From: Bacteroidota bacterium
GTDB taxonomy: Bacteria > Bacteroidota > Bacteroidia > AKYH767-A > OLB10
Assembly (NCBI GenBank): GCA_016713525.1
Contig: JADJOZ010000001.1
Span: 1-64,000, forward strand
Direction of reading: 5' to 3'
DNA: 64,000 bases
Shown one piece after another: positions 35,087 to 44,490 of this stretch (its first letter is position 1; each line of letters begins with the position of its first letter). The translations under genes and the position numbers were made by a program. Under the pieces are notes generated by a model. The model saw only the letters and a program-made list of their open reading frames with translations, had not been told where the DNA came from and made no database searches.

Positions 35087-35415
35087 TAACAGCACCTCCT
35101 ATGTAAAGCTGTAGCCTTACCCCAAAGATAATATTTATATTCATTTATTCCAAATTCATATTTATTTTATGAAGTGTTGAAATGTGAAAAACTCGAAATG
35201 TTTTCATTTCTTCGGTCGAGTTTTACATATTTCAATACTCAGGTTAATCATTAAGCTCCGTCTCCTATGTGTAGTCTGAAATATTTCTCAGCTACCAGCA
35301 CCTTTATGGTTATAATGTTTTATAAAAACAGCTACATGCTACTCAATGTGAAATTGGTATAATCAATTCACAGGTGCTGTTTTGTAGTCTGTTTTCATTG
35401 TTATTTGAGCGTTAT
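35087..35415. repeat. attC-like site 4 and IS110-associated non-coding region
   Basis: The site begins TAACAGCACCT (TAACA at 35087-35091). The complementary AGGTGCTGTT is at 35372-35381 and a 3' core GAGCGTTATG at 35406-35415. Between them lie about 270 nt with no gene: the RNA-like hairpin at 35174-35238, two copies of GTAGTCTG (35271 and 35384) and two of TCTCCTATGT-type text (35095 and 35261). The IS110 transposase gene starts 25 nt beyond. I cannot place the IS110 ends exactly. This region may be its non-coding end inserted in the hairpin. Confidence 0.4.
35174..35238. ncRNA. Candidate structured RNA beside the IS110 transposase
   Basis: Arms 35174-35196 and 35216-35238 pair over 23 positions with three mismatches (GTGTTGAAATGTGAAAAACTCGA and its partner). 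An alternative smaller stem, GAAATG/CATTTC, lies inside. IS110-family elements are known to encode a guide (bridge or seek) RNA in a non-coding end, upstream of the transposase in IS110 types and downstream in IS1111 types. This hairpin is downstream of the minus-strand transposase, so it would fit an IS1111-type arrangement. Transcription is not shown. Confidence 0.35.
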
Positions 35416-35439
35416 GATTTGGGTTAGAATTTCTTTTAA

Positions 35440-36549
35440 TTAAATTGTTTTATGGGGTTTCTGTCTAAGTACCTTTTTTGTTTCTTTACCATTGTTTAAA
35501 GAGTAACTGCATTGGTATGGCACACCTGACTTAATTACTGCAAGCATCCTATTCAAAAGTTTACGTGCTATTTTCACTATAATACTTTTAGGATTGCGTC
35601 CAATGTGTTTTCTGTAATAGGTTTGCATTTCAGGATCCAGGCGAAAAGCCACCCAAGCACTTTCAATTATATAGCTGCGAAGTAATCCTTTGCATCTTGG
35701 TGTTACTCCTTGGATTTTTTCGGTCCCCCCTGAATTCCGTATCGTAGGTACAATGCCCACGTATGAGGCAAATTGGGCTTCACTACTAAATCTGCGCAAG
35801 TCACCAATTTCAGCAATAATCGCGGAGGCTAAATAACCACCAATACCCGGAATACTCTTCAAAAGGTAATAGTCATTCTTGTGATGCTTTCTGCAATAGG
35901 CGCGTAATTCATTAGCTAGCTGCAAATATTCTTCATGAATGAGATTAAACATACGCAGTTTGCTGTCTAAACAAATTTTTCCTGTCTGGTGAGTCCATTT
36001 AATATTCATTAGCCATTGAATAAAAGCCTTCGACCAATTGGGGCTGTCGAATTCTTTAGGAACTTCCATTCCGTGGTAAAGTAATAGAGCCTTAATGTTT
36101 GATTTTATAGCTCGCAGTTGTTTTGCGGTTTCCGCTCGTTGGCGTAATAAGCTCTTCAAGAGATCTTGAGCTTCATCAGGTATGAAAATGCCTTTTAACT
36201 GCCCTGAATGCAGTTGTTTCGCCAAGTTTTTGCAATCAATTTTATCGGTCTTTTGATAGGTTTGTTTATCCTTTCTCGGCACATCTGCGGGATTGACAAC
36301 CAATACATTCCATCCTAAATTTAAGAAATATCGTGAGGCGCTGAAGCCGCAGCAACCAGCCTCATAAGTCAAAGATACCTCATGGCCTTTAAAGTGTGTT
36401 TGCACATATTCAAACAGGACATCGCAACTGGATGGGATAGTTAGTGTCTTGTGATCAGAAATGTCAGTCCTTAAATGTACCGACCAACTTTTTTTGTGAA
36501 TGTCCATTCCAATGTATAACTTTGGAATGGCGGTAGGATGTATTGTCAT
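35440..36549 (-). CDS. IS110/IS1111-family transposase (DEDD recombinase)
   Basis: The product has 369 residues on the minus strand. The N-terminal RuvC-like DEDD domain has YIGMDIHKKSWSV (first Asp), LTYEAGCCGFSASRYF (Glu) and KTDKIDCKNLAKQL (paired Asp). The C-terminal Transposase_20 domain has LLKSIPGIGGYLASAIIAEIGD and FASYVGIVPTIRNSGG, with the conserved Ser-containing end near KIARKLLNRMLAV. The gene is intact. Flanks on both sides contain attC-like hairpin pieces (35087-35415 and 36637-36742). It carries no terminal inverted repeats that I can define, which is normal for the family. Confidence 0.9.
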   Translation of the reverse strand: MTIHPTAIPKLYIGMDIHKKSWSVHLRTDISDHKTLTIPSSCDVLFEYVQTHFKGHEVSLTYEAGCCGFSASRYFLNLGWNVLVVNPADVPRKDKQTYQKTDKIDCKNLAKQLHSGQLKGIFIPDEAQDLLKSLLRQRAETAKQLRAIKSNIKALLLYHGMEVPKEFDSPNWSKAFIQWLMNIKWTHQTGKICLDSKLRMFNLIHEEYLQLANELRAYCRKHHKNDYYLLKSIPGIGGYLASAIIAEIGDLRRFSSEAQFASYVGIVPTIRNSGGTEKIQGVTPRCKGLLRSYIIESAWVAFRLDPEMQTYYRKHIGRNPKSIIVKIARKLLNRMLAVIKSGVPYQCSYSLNNGKETKKVLRQKPHKTI

Positions 36550-36636
36550 ATCAATTATGTTTAAGGGTAGATCTAAGTAAAATTACATATCACAGAGTTA
36601 AAACGATGAAATACGATCTGCCGCTTTTACATGGGT

Positions 36637-36742
36637 GCTACCCAAAAGGCGGGGTTTCGTGTTCCAAAGACAGTTTTGAGGTTAATGGAAATTTAGTTTT
36701 TCAAATCAAGTTTTGTGATAAAAGTCCCGCCCTTCGGGTAGC
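36637..36742. repeat. attC-like hairpin 5 (next to IS1182 copy 2)
   Basis: Arm GCTACCCAAAAGGCGGG (36637-36653) pairs with CCCGCCCTTCGGGTAGC (36726-36742) around a 72-nt loop with AGTTTTGAGGTTAATGGAAATTTAG-type A/T text (quoted only in part: AGGTTAATGGAAATTTAG). Downstream comes TGCAAAAC and the IS1182 end. On the far side of the IS the sequence resumes with GTTATCCG at 38502. The expected TAACA 5' core is degraded here (TTTTACATG at 36625-36633). Confidence 0.5.
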
Positions 36743-36750
36743 TGCAAAAC

Positions 36751-38502
36751 GTCAGGTTGTGAAAAAACTCACTTCCCATTTTATTTCTTCCAAAATAGCT
36801 TTTAAAATTTCTTTACAAGAGCAATACAACGTTTCTAGCGCATGCGAAAATCAAGCTGCTAAGTTGAGTTGAAAAATGTTGAAGTGTGTAATGCGATTAA
36901 AATAAGTTATTTTAAACATAAAAAGCCACTCCTTGCGGTATTTTGGCTTCCAGTTTTTGAGTGTTCGCATTAGATCATCCAAAGTAAAAATGTTCAAGAC
37001 TCGTTTGATGTTATAGTTCAACATAATAAAACTCCATTCTCCATTTACTTTTTCAAGACCAATGAGGTTTGTGTAGTAATACCCCATTTTCGTTTTATAG
37101 TTCCAAATATGTGTTCGTTAATTTCCTGTCGTTTGCGATAGAGGTCTTGGTTCCGGGAATAGTTTTTATTGTTTCGCTCCACCGATTCGGCATATTGACT
37201 CCGTTCAATTTCTCTTCCTCCTCTTTGTCGTCCTGTGCACAACTGTTTTGCCGGACAATTTTTGCATTCCGGTGTCCGGTACTTTTTATATTGATACGAT
37301 ATTTTATCATCCCGCTTTTTAGTGTGCCAAGTGCCAAAGGTGGTGAGTGTTTGTCCCTCAGGACACGTATAGGTATCATTCTTTTTATTGTACTTGAATT
37401 TATCAACAAGATATTCCTTCGTAGTCCCTTTTGGATTGGAGTTCACCAGTTCCTGTTGCGCTACTATTGTTTTTAAATCGTTCTGTTGACAGGCTTCAAT
37501 TTCCCGTGCGTTGTTGTATCCTTTATCTGCCAGCAGGGTAAACTCGTTCGCTTTTAAATTTTCTTTTGCTTTCAATGCAATTGCTGGAAGTGCGTTGCGA
37601 TCGTTCCGGTTAATCGTATGCGTAGCAACCACTAATTTATGTTTATCATCAACAGCGGCCTGCGTGTTGTAGCATACTTCTACCACCTGTCCTTGAATCA
37701 ACAGACTTCTGCTGTCGGGATCCGTGGTAGATATTTGGGGTTCACCGCTTTCTGTCAGTAAATCACTGAGCATTTCATACTTGATTTGATTCATTTGCAG
37801 TCGTTCAATTTTGTCCTGCAAATCACCAATAAGTTCGGTGCTCTCTTCTTTGTCCAAAGTGTCTAATTGCGTTAGATACTCCAGCGTTTTCTCTTCAATG
37901 TATTGGAGATGCCTTTCGATCTTTTTTGGAGAGTAATTATTTTTCTTACTGTTATGTGCTCTTGATTTGGTACCGTCGATAGCTATGGTTTTGCCACTTA
38001 TGAGGCCGGCATCCATCAAAAAAGCGACAAACAGTTTGAACATATTTTTCAGAGCGACCGGATTGTCTTTACGGAAGTCGGCAATGGTGTGGTAGTTGGG
38101 AACCAGTCTTCCGCATAGCCATTGCATTTCAGTATTCCGTTTGCATTCCTTTTCCAACCGGCGAGATGATCGGATACCGTTCTGATAGCCGTACAAATAA
38201 ATCTTTAACAAAATTCGTGGATCAAAGGATGGGCGTCCTTCCTGTTGTATAGTTTTAGCTTTAAAACCAAGTTTAGATAAATCCAGCTTTTCGGCAAAAG
38301 CATCCAGGAACCGGACGGGATCATCCGATGCCACCAGCTCCTCCAGGGAACTGAAAGAAACCTGGTGGCGATCTATGGGTACTATGTGTTGCATAGGAAT
38401 TAAATTTCCCTAAAAATACCAATGAAAAGGCTCACATTCATAACTATTTTTCAATAGAAATTAACAATGGATGGGGAAAATTAGTAATTTCACAGTCTGC
38501 CG
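36751..38502 (-). mobile_element. IS1182-family insertion sequence, copy 2
   Basis: This is the same element type as 19919-21670, with many scattered substitutions. It starts GTCAGGTTGTGAAAA and ends TTTCACAGTCTGCCG, followed by TTATCCG. The junction AAAAC|IS|GTTATC again falls at the 3' core of an attC-like hairpin, in the same orientation as copy 1. The length is about 1.75 kb. Confidence 0.8.
36851..38394 (-). pseudogene. IS1182-family transposase, one frameshift (copy 2)
   Basis: The frame starts at 38394 (MQHIVPIDRHQVSF) and reads through GKTIAIDGTKSRAHNS, the Cys pairs TYTCPEG and CKNCPAKQLC, and NQDLYRKRQEINEHIFGTIK. After KRKWG one base is missing (near 37086), and the last 78 codons continue in another frame to 36851 (YYYTNLIGLEKVNGEWSFIM). 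The frameshift is at a different place from that of copy 1, so the two copies did not inherit one defect. A repaired protein has about 514 residues. Confidence 0.85.
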
Positions 38503-38521
38503 TTATCCGTAATTTTTTGAC

Positions 38522-39280
38522 ATGATGAATAAATATTGTTGCTTAATCATACTTTATTTTATTTGCATAATTTGCGAGGCTCAAACTCCTGATTGGGAAT
38601 GGGCAAGAAGTGCTGTCAATAATTCGTCAATCGCCTTGGCTACTGGTGAAGGAATAGATGTAGCTTCTGATGCCTCAGGAAATGCTTATGTTACAGGTTG
38701 GTTCCAGAATGATTCAATTTCATTCGGTTCTATTACTCTCTTTTGTCAAAACCCAAAGGGCTATTACACCTTTGTAACAAAATATGATTCATCAGGAAAT
38801 GTGCTTTGGGCAAATAAATCAGGCGGGACAGGAGGTGGTTTCGCCAACAGCATCGCAACAGATATTTTTGGTAATGTTTATATAACCGGCATGTATGATT
38901 CATCATATATCTCTTTTGGAAATGATACCCTAAATTACAACGGAAAAAATATTTTTCTTACTAAATACGATACTTCCGGTAATGTTTTATGGGCTAAATG
39001 TGCAGGAGGGACATCAGTAAATGCTGTTAGCAACAGCGTAGCAACAGATTTGTATGGAAATGTTTACATCACAGGATCTTTTGGATCGTCAACTATGATT
39101 TTTGACTCAGATACTTTAATTAACAATGGACTATATAATGTATTTACTGCAAAATACGATTCTACAGGTAATGTTCAGACACTTCAAGATTTACCGCTAT
39201 TAATTGAAAGTCATGTTGAAATCATTAATTACCATATTTTTTATAGCATACCTGCAATTTTGTGCTGGCCAGGGAAATGA
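38522..39280 (+). pseudogene. Truncated SBBP beta-propeller secreted protein
   Basis: The frame has a signal peptide (CLIILYFICIICEAQ) and at least three SBBP-type repeats: GNAYVTGWF, NVYITGMYD and NVYITGSF, each followed by KYDSSGNVLWAN-type blades. After TGNV at about 39178 the repeat pattern stops and the frame runs through unrelated text into the signal region of the next gene. Complete members, such as the one at 42445, have more repeats and a T9SS tail. This is therefore an N-terminal fragment fused by deletion to the upstream region of the next gene. Confidence 0.65.
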
Positions 39281-40699
39281 TAATTATTGGCCTTTGGGAT
39301 ATGCAAGTTATAGCCCACAACCTTTAGCTGGTGGGATGCAATTAACTTTTCCGAGTAATACAGCAGTTCTTGATACACATTCACGTCCAATGTGGTTTGT
39401 TTTTACAAATGCTGCTATGAGCAATGATACCGGGCAGTTGTTATTTTATACAAATGGTGTTTTTATTGCAGATGCCCAGGATGATACCATGATGAATGGA
39501 AGCGGACTAAATCCAAGCTGGTACACAACGCAGTTCAGCAATACAGGATTGAGATCACCTCAAGCCGATATCATAATTAAATCTCCAGGAAGTGACAGCA
39601 TCTATTACCTGTTTCATAGTACAGCAGATTTTCCCTTGCCACTTGGACGACCCAGGTACTTATATTTAAGTGCAATCAATATGAATGGAAATAGTGGTCT
39701 TGGAGAAGTATTTAGTAAAAATCAAATTCTTCTAGATGATACGCTTTATCCAGGTGCAATAACTCTTACCCGTCATGGCAATGGTAGGGACTGGTGGCTA
39801 CTTGTGCCCAGATGGGGGCCAAGCATAGGATATTACACTTTTTCGGTAACACCTGACACGATTCAACAAACAAACTACCAAACTTTTCCTTTCGATGGCT
39901 TGCAAGGTGGGCAGGCTTGTTTTTCACCTGACGGTAGCAAATATATCATAAGCTATTGGTGGGGGGTGTCATTTTTGATTTTGACCGTTGCAGTGGGGCA
40001 CTTACTTTTCTTGAAAACAAAGTTTTTCCTGACAGCGCCTTTTGCCTTGGAGCGAGCATATCATCAAACTCACGATATGCTTATGTGACCCATGGTGGAT
40101 TTGAAATACTGCAATATGATTTGCAGGCAGCAAACATTGTCAATTCAGAACAAGTGGTGGCCACTTATGATGGCTTTGAAGCCCCTGCAGGATGGAATAC
40201 CAATTTTTGGATGCATCAAATTGGCCCGGATGGCAAAATTTACATAAATACAACAAGCACAACAATGGCATTGCATACCATTGAGTCGTCTGACAGTGCT
40301 GGTATTGGCTGCAATGTGCAGCAGCACTCAATCCTACTGCCGAAGTTTAATGCAACACTTCCTAATTTTCCAAATTATCGCCTGGGAGCATTGTCAGGTA
40401 GTCCTTGTGATACACTAACTGGAATCAATAATATACAAACGCATGATTTAACTTTAAGAGTTTACCCTAATCCAAACAACGGAGAATTCAACATAAGATA
40501 TCAACTTCCTCAAAATATTCAAGGAATTTTGGAGGTTCATGACATTAACGGTAAGTTGATCTGGTCACGGAAATTGCCGCCATGGAGTTCAATGCAGCAA
40601 ATAAGTCTTTCAAAATCTATAAACCCTGGAATTTATCTTGTCAGCATCAAATCAGGTTATTATTTTTTTATACAGAAGCTGGTAATTTATGACAATTAA
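39213..40699 (+). pseudogene. Secreted T9SS-exported protein of unknown function, one frameshift
   Basis: I start at ATG 39213 (signal peptide LKSLITIFFIAYLQFCAGQG). The first frame ends at 40088 and a second begins in register at about 39960. The switch lies in the GGGGGG run at 39961-39966, after which the text becomes GVIFDFDRCSGALTFLENK. Together they make about 495 residues of beta-propeller-like sequence (FSPDGSKYIISYW) and a C-terminal T9SS type A sorting domain with VYPNPNNGEFNIRY and an end of KLVIYDN. It is probably a cell-surface protein. Confidence 0.65.
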
Positions 40700-40722
40700 T
40701 TCTCCGGAAGACGGCCAACCTA

Positions 40723-41080
40723 TAACAGCCCGTTGCCGTTGCCCGCCTGGCCAGTCGGACAGGCACAACTCCCTAAAAAAAACACATCAATATTTTTATT
40801 GATGTCATTAATAACCATATACGGCTATACAAGCACTAATTTTTGATGATGCTATTTGTTGCTAAGGAGTTGGTGGCAAAAAAATGTTGAAAACTGCGAC
40901 AACTCCATTTCCTTAGCTCATTAACCTGATAACGAGCTGCTTACCAAAACCCTGTCACCCCGGCAGCTTCGTTCAACTCTATACGATAGCTATCGGAGTT
41001 ATTCGCAATTTGGCAACTACTGATTTCTATCGTATTTTTCAGGAAGAATTGCGGACAAAAACTTTAGAAGTTATAGCCAA
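40723..41080. repeat. Degenerate attC-like site 6 in a 490-nt gene-free stretch
   Basis: TAACA (40723-40727) preceded by AACCTA and followed by GCCCGTTGCC starts the site. A local stem GCCTG..CAGGC occupies about 40745-40764. GGCACAACTCC (40762-40772) can pair with GGAGTTGGTGGC near 40866-40877. A possible 3' core, AAGTTATAGCC, is at about 41068-41078. A small A/T palindrome (ATCAATA..TATTGAT) is near 40787. I see no gene between 40700 and 41193. Confidence 0.35.
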
Positions 41081-41118
41081 TGGTAGGATAAATTACGAGC
41101 TTAGACAACCTATTCTCT

Positions 41119-41179
41119 TGCGGTGAAAAATAAATTTATTACCGCATTTTTGCGGTGATAAATTCGTATATTTACCGCA
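41119..41179. promoter_or_regulatory. Four-half-site operator upstream of the Fic gene
   Basis: TGCGGTGA (41119-41126), TTACCGCA (41139-41146), TGCGGTGA (41151-41158) and TTACCGCA (41172-41179) alternate, forming nested inverted repeats with 12, 4 and 13 nt spacers. The last site is 14 nt before the ATG at 41194. The Fic protein has a C-terminal winged helix and could bind here itself. Confidence 0.6.
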
Positions 41180-41193
41180 TAAAAATTTAGGTA

Positions 41194-42301
41194 ATGGTAA
41201 AATACATTTACGAGTGCAAAAACTGGACAGATTTTTCGTGGCAGGACAAAGCCATAAATGTCGTATTTGGTGAGGTGCGGCTTATGCAAGGTAAAATAAT
41301 AGGGCAAATGAATGCATTGGGCTTTTTTGCTAAAGAAGAAGCCACACTTACCGCCTTAACCTTAGACGTAGTAAAATCATCAGAAATTGAAGGCGAGATA
41401 CTCAATTATGACCAAGTACGTTCAACAATTGCCAGGCGTTTGGGCATAAACACCGCTGGACTTGTATCGAGCAGCCGCCACATTGAAGGCATTGTAGAAA
41501 TGATGCTGGATGCCACCCAACGATATACTTTACCTTTAACCGAAAAACGTTTGTTTGGTTGGCACGCAGCACTTTTCCCTACTGGGTACAGCGGACCTTA
41601 CTTAATTGAAGTGGGACGATACCGAACTGGTGAAATGCAAGTTGTTTCCGGGCGCAATGGGCAAAGAAAAAGTGCATTACGAAGCCGTAAAGCCCGAATT
41701 AGTAAAAACGGAAATGGACAAATTTTTGAATTGGTTCAACAACGAAAACAGCCTTGACCCTGTTTTGAAAGCTGCCATTGCCCACTTTTGGTTTATCATC
41801 ATTCACCCCTTTGATGACGGAAACGGCAGAATTGGAAGAGCCATAACCGACATGTTGCTTGCCTGTGCCGAAGGCAGTGGAGAACGTTTTTACAGTATGT
41901 CTAGCCAAATATTAGCCGAACGCAAACTATATTACGAAGTATTGCAAAAAGTGCAACATAGTTCAGGTGATATTACCGAATGGATCGACTGGTTTTTGCA
42001 TTGTCTCAAAAATGCGATGCTCTCCACCGAAAACACTACACAGAAAATATTGCGTAAAGCTGAGTTTTGGAAATTACACGAACACACACCAATCAACGAA
42101 CGCCAACGCTTAATACTTAACAAACTTTTTGACGATTTTGAAGGAAAGCTACAAACCTCAAAATGGGCCAAAATTGTCAAAACCTCTACAGACACAGCTT
42201 TGCGAGACATTAAGGACTTGGTAGAAAAAGGCATCTTGAAACAAACTGACGAAGGAGGACGAAACGCAAACTACGAATTAGTAGACTTTAAATTAGAATA
42301 A
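41194..42301 (+). pseudogene. Fic-domain AMP-transferase with winged-helix tail, one frameshift
   Basis: The protein of about 369 residues is read in two frames that change in the TTCCGGG run near 41647-41652. The N-terminal part is DUF4172-like with the inhibitory-helix motif SSEIEGE. The second frame has the Fic motif HPFDDGNGRIGRA (catalytic His, Asp and the anion-binding Gly-Asn-Gly-Arg). The C-terminal 80 residues look like a winged helix (KWAKIVKTSTDTALRDIKDL). Fic enzymes transfer AMP onto target proteins. With its own inhibitory motif this would be self-restrained. Four half-sites in the promoter suggest autoregulation. Confidence 0.8.
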
Positions 42302-42310
42302 CCACTGGCT

Positions 42311-42350
42311 ATAACGGCACCTAGCCCTAAGCCGGGGTTTTGGTGCGCAC
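42311..42350. repeat. attC-like half-site 7 downstream of the Fic gene
   Basis: GGCTATAACGGCACC (core TAAC at 42312-42315) begins 5-10 nt after the Fic stop. It is followed by CCGGGGTTTTGGTGC, which pairs with GGCACC to give a short stem. It resembles the 5' cores of the other sites but has no long loop or clear 3' core. Confidence 0.3.
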
Positions 42351-42444
42351 CCGACAGGAAATTGTATATTTGAGCAGCGAACCACGCATCAACTTTTGGA
42401 GTTAATATATCTTTGAACGAACGGCAGTGCTAATTCAAACAGTC

Positions 42445-44028
42445 ATGAAAAAAATATACAAATCAAGTAAAAGAGAGATTTTGATTTTCTTATTTCTGGT
42501 TTTTTCTTTGAGTTCATTTGGTCAAATATTGCCTGAATGGGTAGATACAATTGGAGTTCCTCCTCCAAATTATGCTTTACAGGTTGACATGAAAGTTGAT
42601 CCATTTGGCAATACTTATGTCGGATCATTAAGAGCCGATACATCAGGTAATCATTACTTGGAATTAGTAAAATATAATGCTGCAGGAACCAGACTTTTTG
42701 TAGTTGATACCACTTTAAGTTATACTTATTCATTAAGCATTGAAATTGATGATTCTATGAATGTATATGCGGCAATCAATGACGGTAGCCCAAACAGCAT
42801 TCTTATTTTGAAATACAATACAATCGGTAATTTAGTTTGGTCATCAACAAATGCTTCTCTTTCACATTATTCGTTTTTAGGAGGCTATATTAAGACAACT
42901 ATTGATCGTAATAATAATATATATGTATCTGGTCAGGGTGACAGCATTCCTGTTAGTTCTAACCATGATATTATTACTATGAAATTTAATTCATCAGGAG
43001 TTTATCAATGGTCGGCCCGGTATGATCATGATTGGAATGATGGCGGCTTTGTTTACTTGGGACTAGATAGTATGTTAAATGTTTATGTTACCGGCAGAAG
43101 TTGGGATCCGATAACCAGCTGGGATATTGCCTTAATAAAGTACAATTCTTCAGGTGTTCAGCAATGGGTTCAAAGATTTGATATAACTGGAATAGATTAT
43201 GAAACCCCATCTTCCTTTGCTGTTTCACCTGGCGGAAATTGTTATGTTGGCGGTATGTATTCGGTTAATGGGGGCGGAGGTGCAGATTATTTAGTTATTA
43301 AATATGATAGTAGTGGTAATTTCAAATGGAGCTCAGTTTATAACGTGACCGCAGGAGAAGACTGGCTTAAGAGCCTCAAAATTGATTCATCAGAAAATGT
43401 TTATGTTACCGGAACATCAGCATTAAATAGCGGGCCTGATAGAAATTATTTTACTATGAAATATGATTCTTCAGGAAATATTCTGTGGACACGATCCTAC
43501 GACAGTTCAAATGGGCTTGGTTTTGGTGAAGATGCCAAAGCACTTTGCCTTGATTATTTAAATAACGTATATGTAACTGGGTTTAGTTTTGACGGTAAAA
43601 AGTATATTTTTACAATAAAATATGATACGAATGGTGATACGTTATGGGTAGCATCTTATAGATACAATTCTATGTCATCTAGTGAAGCTTACAATTGTTC
43701 ATGTGATTCATACAATAATGTTTACTTGTCGGGAGTTCATAATGATTACAACGGATCTGTGAGTTTAATAACCTTAAAATATGGTTCAACAGTAAATGTT
43801 GAGGAAATTATAAGCAGTAATGACTATGTGCTTTATCCCAATCCAACAAGTTCAATCTTGAATTTATTCTTAAAAAATGAAGTGAATATTATTGTCACAA
43901 ATATGCTTGGTGAAATTGTTTTGCAGAAAAATGCCGAAGGAAAAGTTGAGTTGGATGTTACTTCGCTTTCAGCAGGAATTTATTTTATTAAGGCAGGCAA
44001 TGAAGTGCGAAAGTTTGTGAAAGAATAA
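42445..44028 (+). CDS. SBBP beta-propeller protein with T9SS sorting domain
   Basis: I start at ATG 42445 (527 residues), which begins the signal peptide (ILIFLFLVFSLSSFGQ). An upstream in-frame codon at 42427 adds six residues with no benefit. Seven or more SBBP-type repeats occur (NTYVGSL, NVYVTGRSW, NCYVGGMY, NVYVTGTSA, NVYVTGFSF), each with a KYDSSGN-type blade. The C-terminus has the T9SS type A domain (YVLYPNPTSSILNLF, LSAGIYFIKAG). It is likely surface-exposed or secreted. It is the intact counterpart of the fragment at 38522. Confidence 0.75.
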   Translation: MKKIYKSSKREILIFLFLVFSLSSFGQILPEWVDTIGVPPPNYALQVDMKVDPFGNTYVGSLRADTSGNHYLELVKYNAAGTRLFVVDTTLSYTYSLSIEIDDSMNVYAAINDGSPNSILILKYNTIGNLVWSSTNASLSHYSFLGGYIKTTIDRNNNIYVSGQGDSIPVSSNHDIITMKFNSSGVYQWSARYDHDWNDGGFVYLGLDSMLNVYVTGRSWDPITSWDIALIKYNSSGVQQWVQRFDITGIDYETPSSFAVSPGGNCYVGGMYSVNGGGGADYLVIKYDSSGNFKWSSVYNVTAGEDWLKSLKIDSSENVYVTGTSALNSGPDRNYFTMKYDSSGNILWTRSYDSSNGLGFGEDAKALCLDYLNNVYVTGFSFDGKKYIFTIKYDTNGDTLWVASYRYNSMSSSEAYNCSCDSYNNVYLSGVHNDYNGSVSLITLKYGSTVNVEEIISSNDYVLYPNPTSSILNLFLKNEVNIIVTNMLGEIVLQKNAEGKVELDVTSLSAGIYFIKAGNEVRKFVKE

Positions 44029-44046
44029 AAAAGTATAAATCAAATC

Positions 44047-44442
44047 CTAATACAAATACCGAACTTCCTTATTCATAAAGTACACCGGTATGCCATCTTG
44101 CTTTAAAATTTCCAGGCGTCCATCGTCGGTTACTCCGGTGATGGTTCCCTGAAATTTGCCTTCTGGTGTTTGGTAGGTTGCCAGTTTATTTCTTTGAAAC
44201 ATGGCTTCTTCATACGCTTGATTTATCTGCCGAAAATGGCCAAGTCTGACTCTGGTGTACCATTTATCCAGATTTTCACTCAATTCATCCAACAATTTCC
44301 GCAACTCAAACTCCTTGACCTCAATTTTGGCTAAAGAAGTCGCAGGTGGTTCATAATCAGTAAATTGTATTTGATTTACATTAATTCCAATCCCAACCAC
44401 AGAATGGGTTATTTTGGTTCCCCGCAAGGAATTTTCAATCAC
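44047..44442 (-). pseudogene. birA: Duplicated 3' half of birA (biotin protein ligase C-terminal part)
   Basis: This 131-codon frame matches the C-terminal half of a biotin-protein ligase (VVGIGINVNQIQ, LAKIEVKEFELRKLLDELSENL and a final FMNKEVRYLY). It lacks the ATP/biotin site half. The DNA 44048-44441 is a direct repeat of 48058-48451 at a constant offset of 4010 nt. This copy keeps an open frame where the other has two stop codons. Its 5' end is abrupt, within ENSLRG, so it cannot make a working enzyme. Confidence 0.75.
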
Positions 44443-44490
44443 ACTGGAGGAATCTCTGATCCTGAGTAATTTTATTGCAGACCATTAAGG

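Noticed and set aside
6074..42350. Calling the region a true integron.
   Set aside because: No integron integrase or attI is present, and the outer core bases differ from the attC consensus. I keep it as attC-like and as a hypothesis only.
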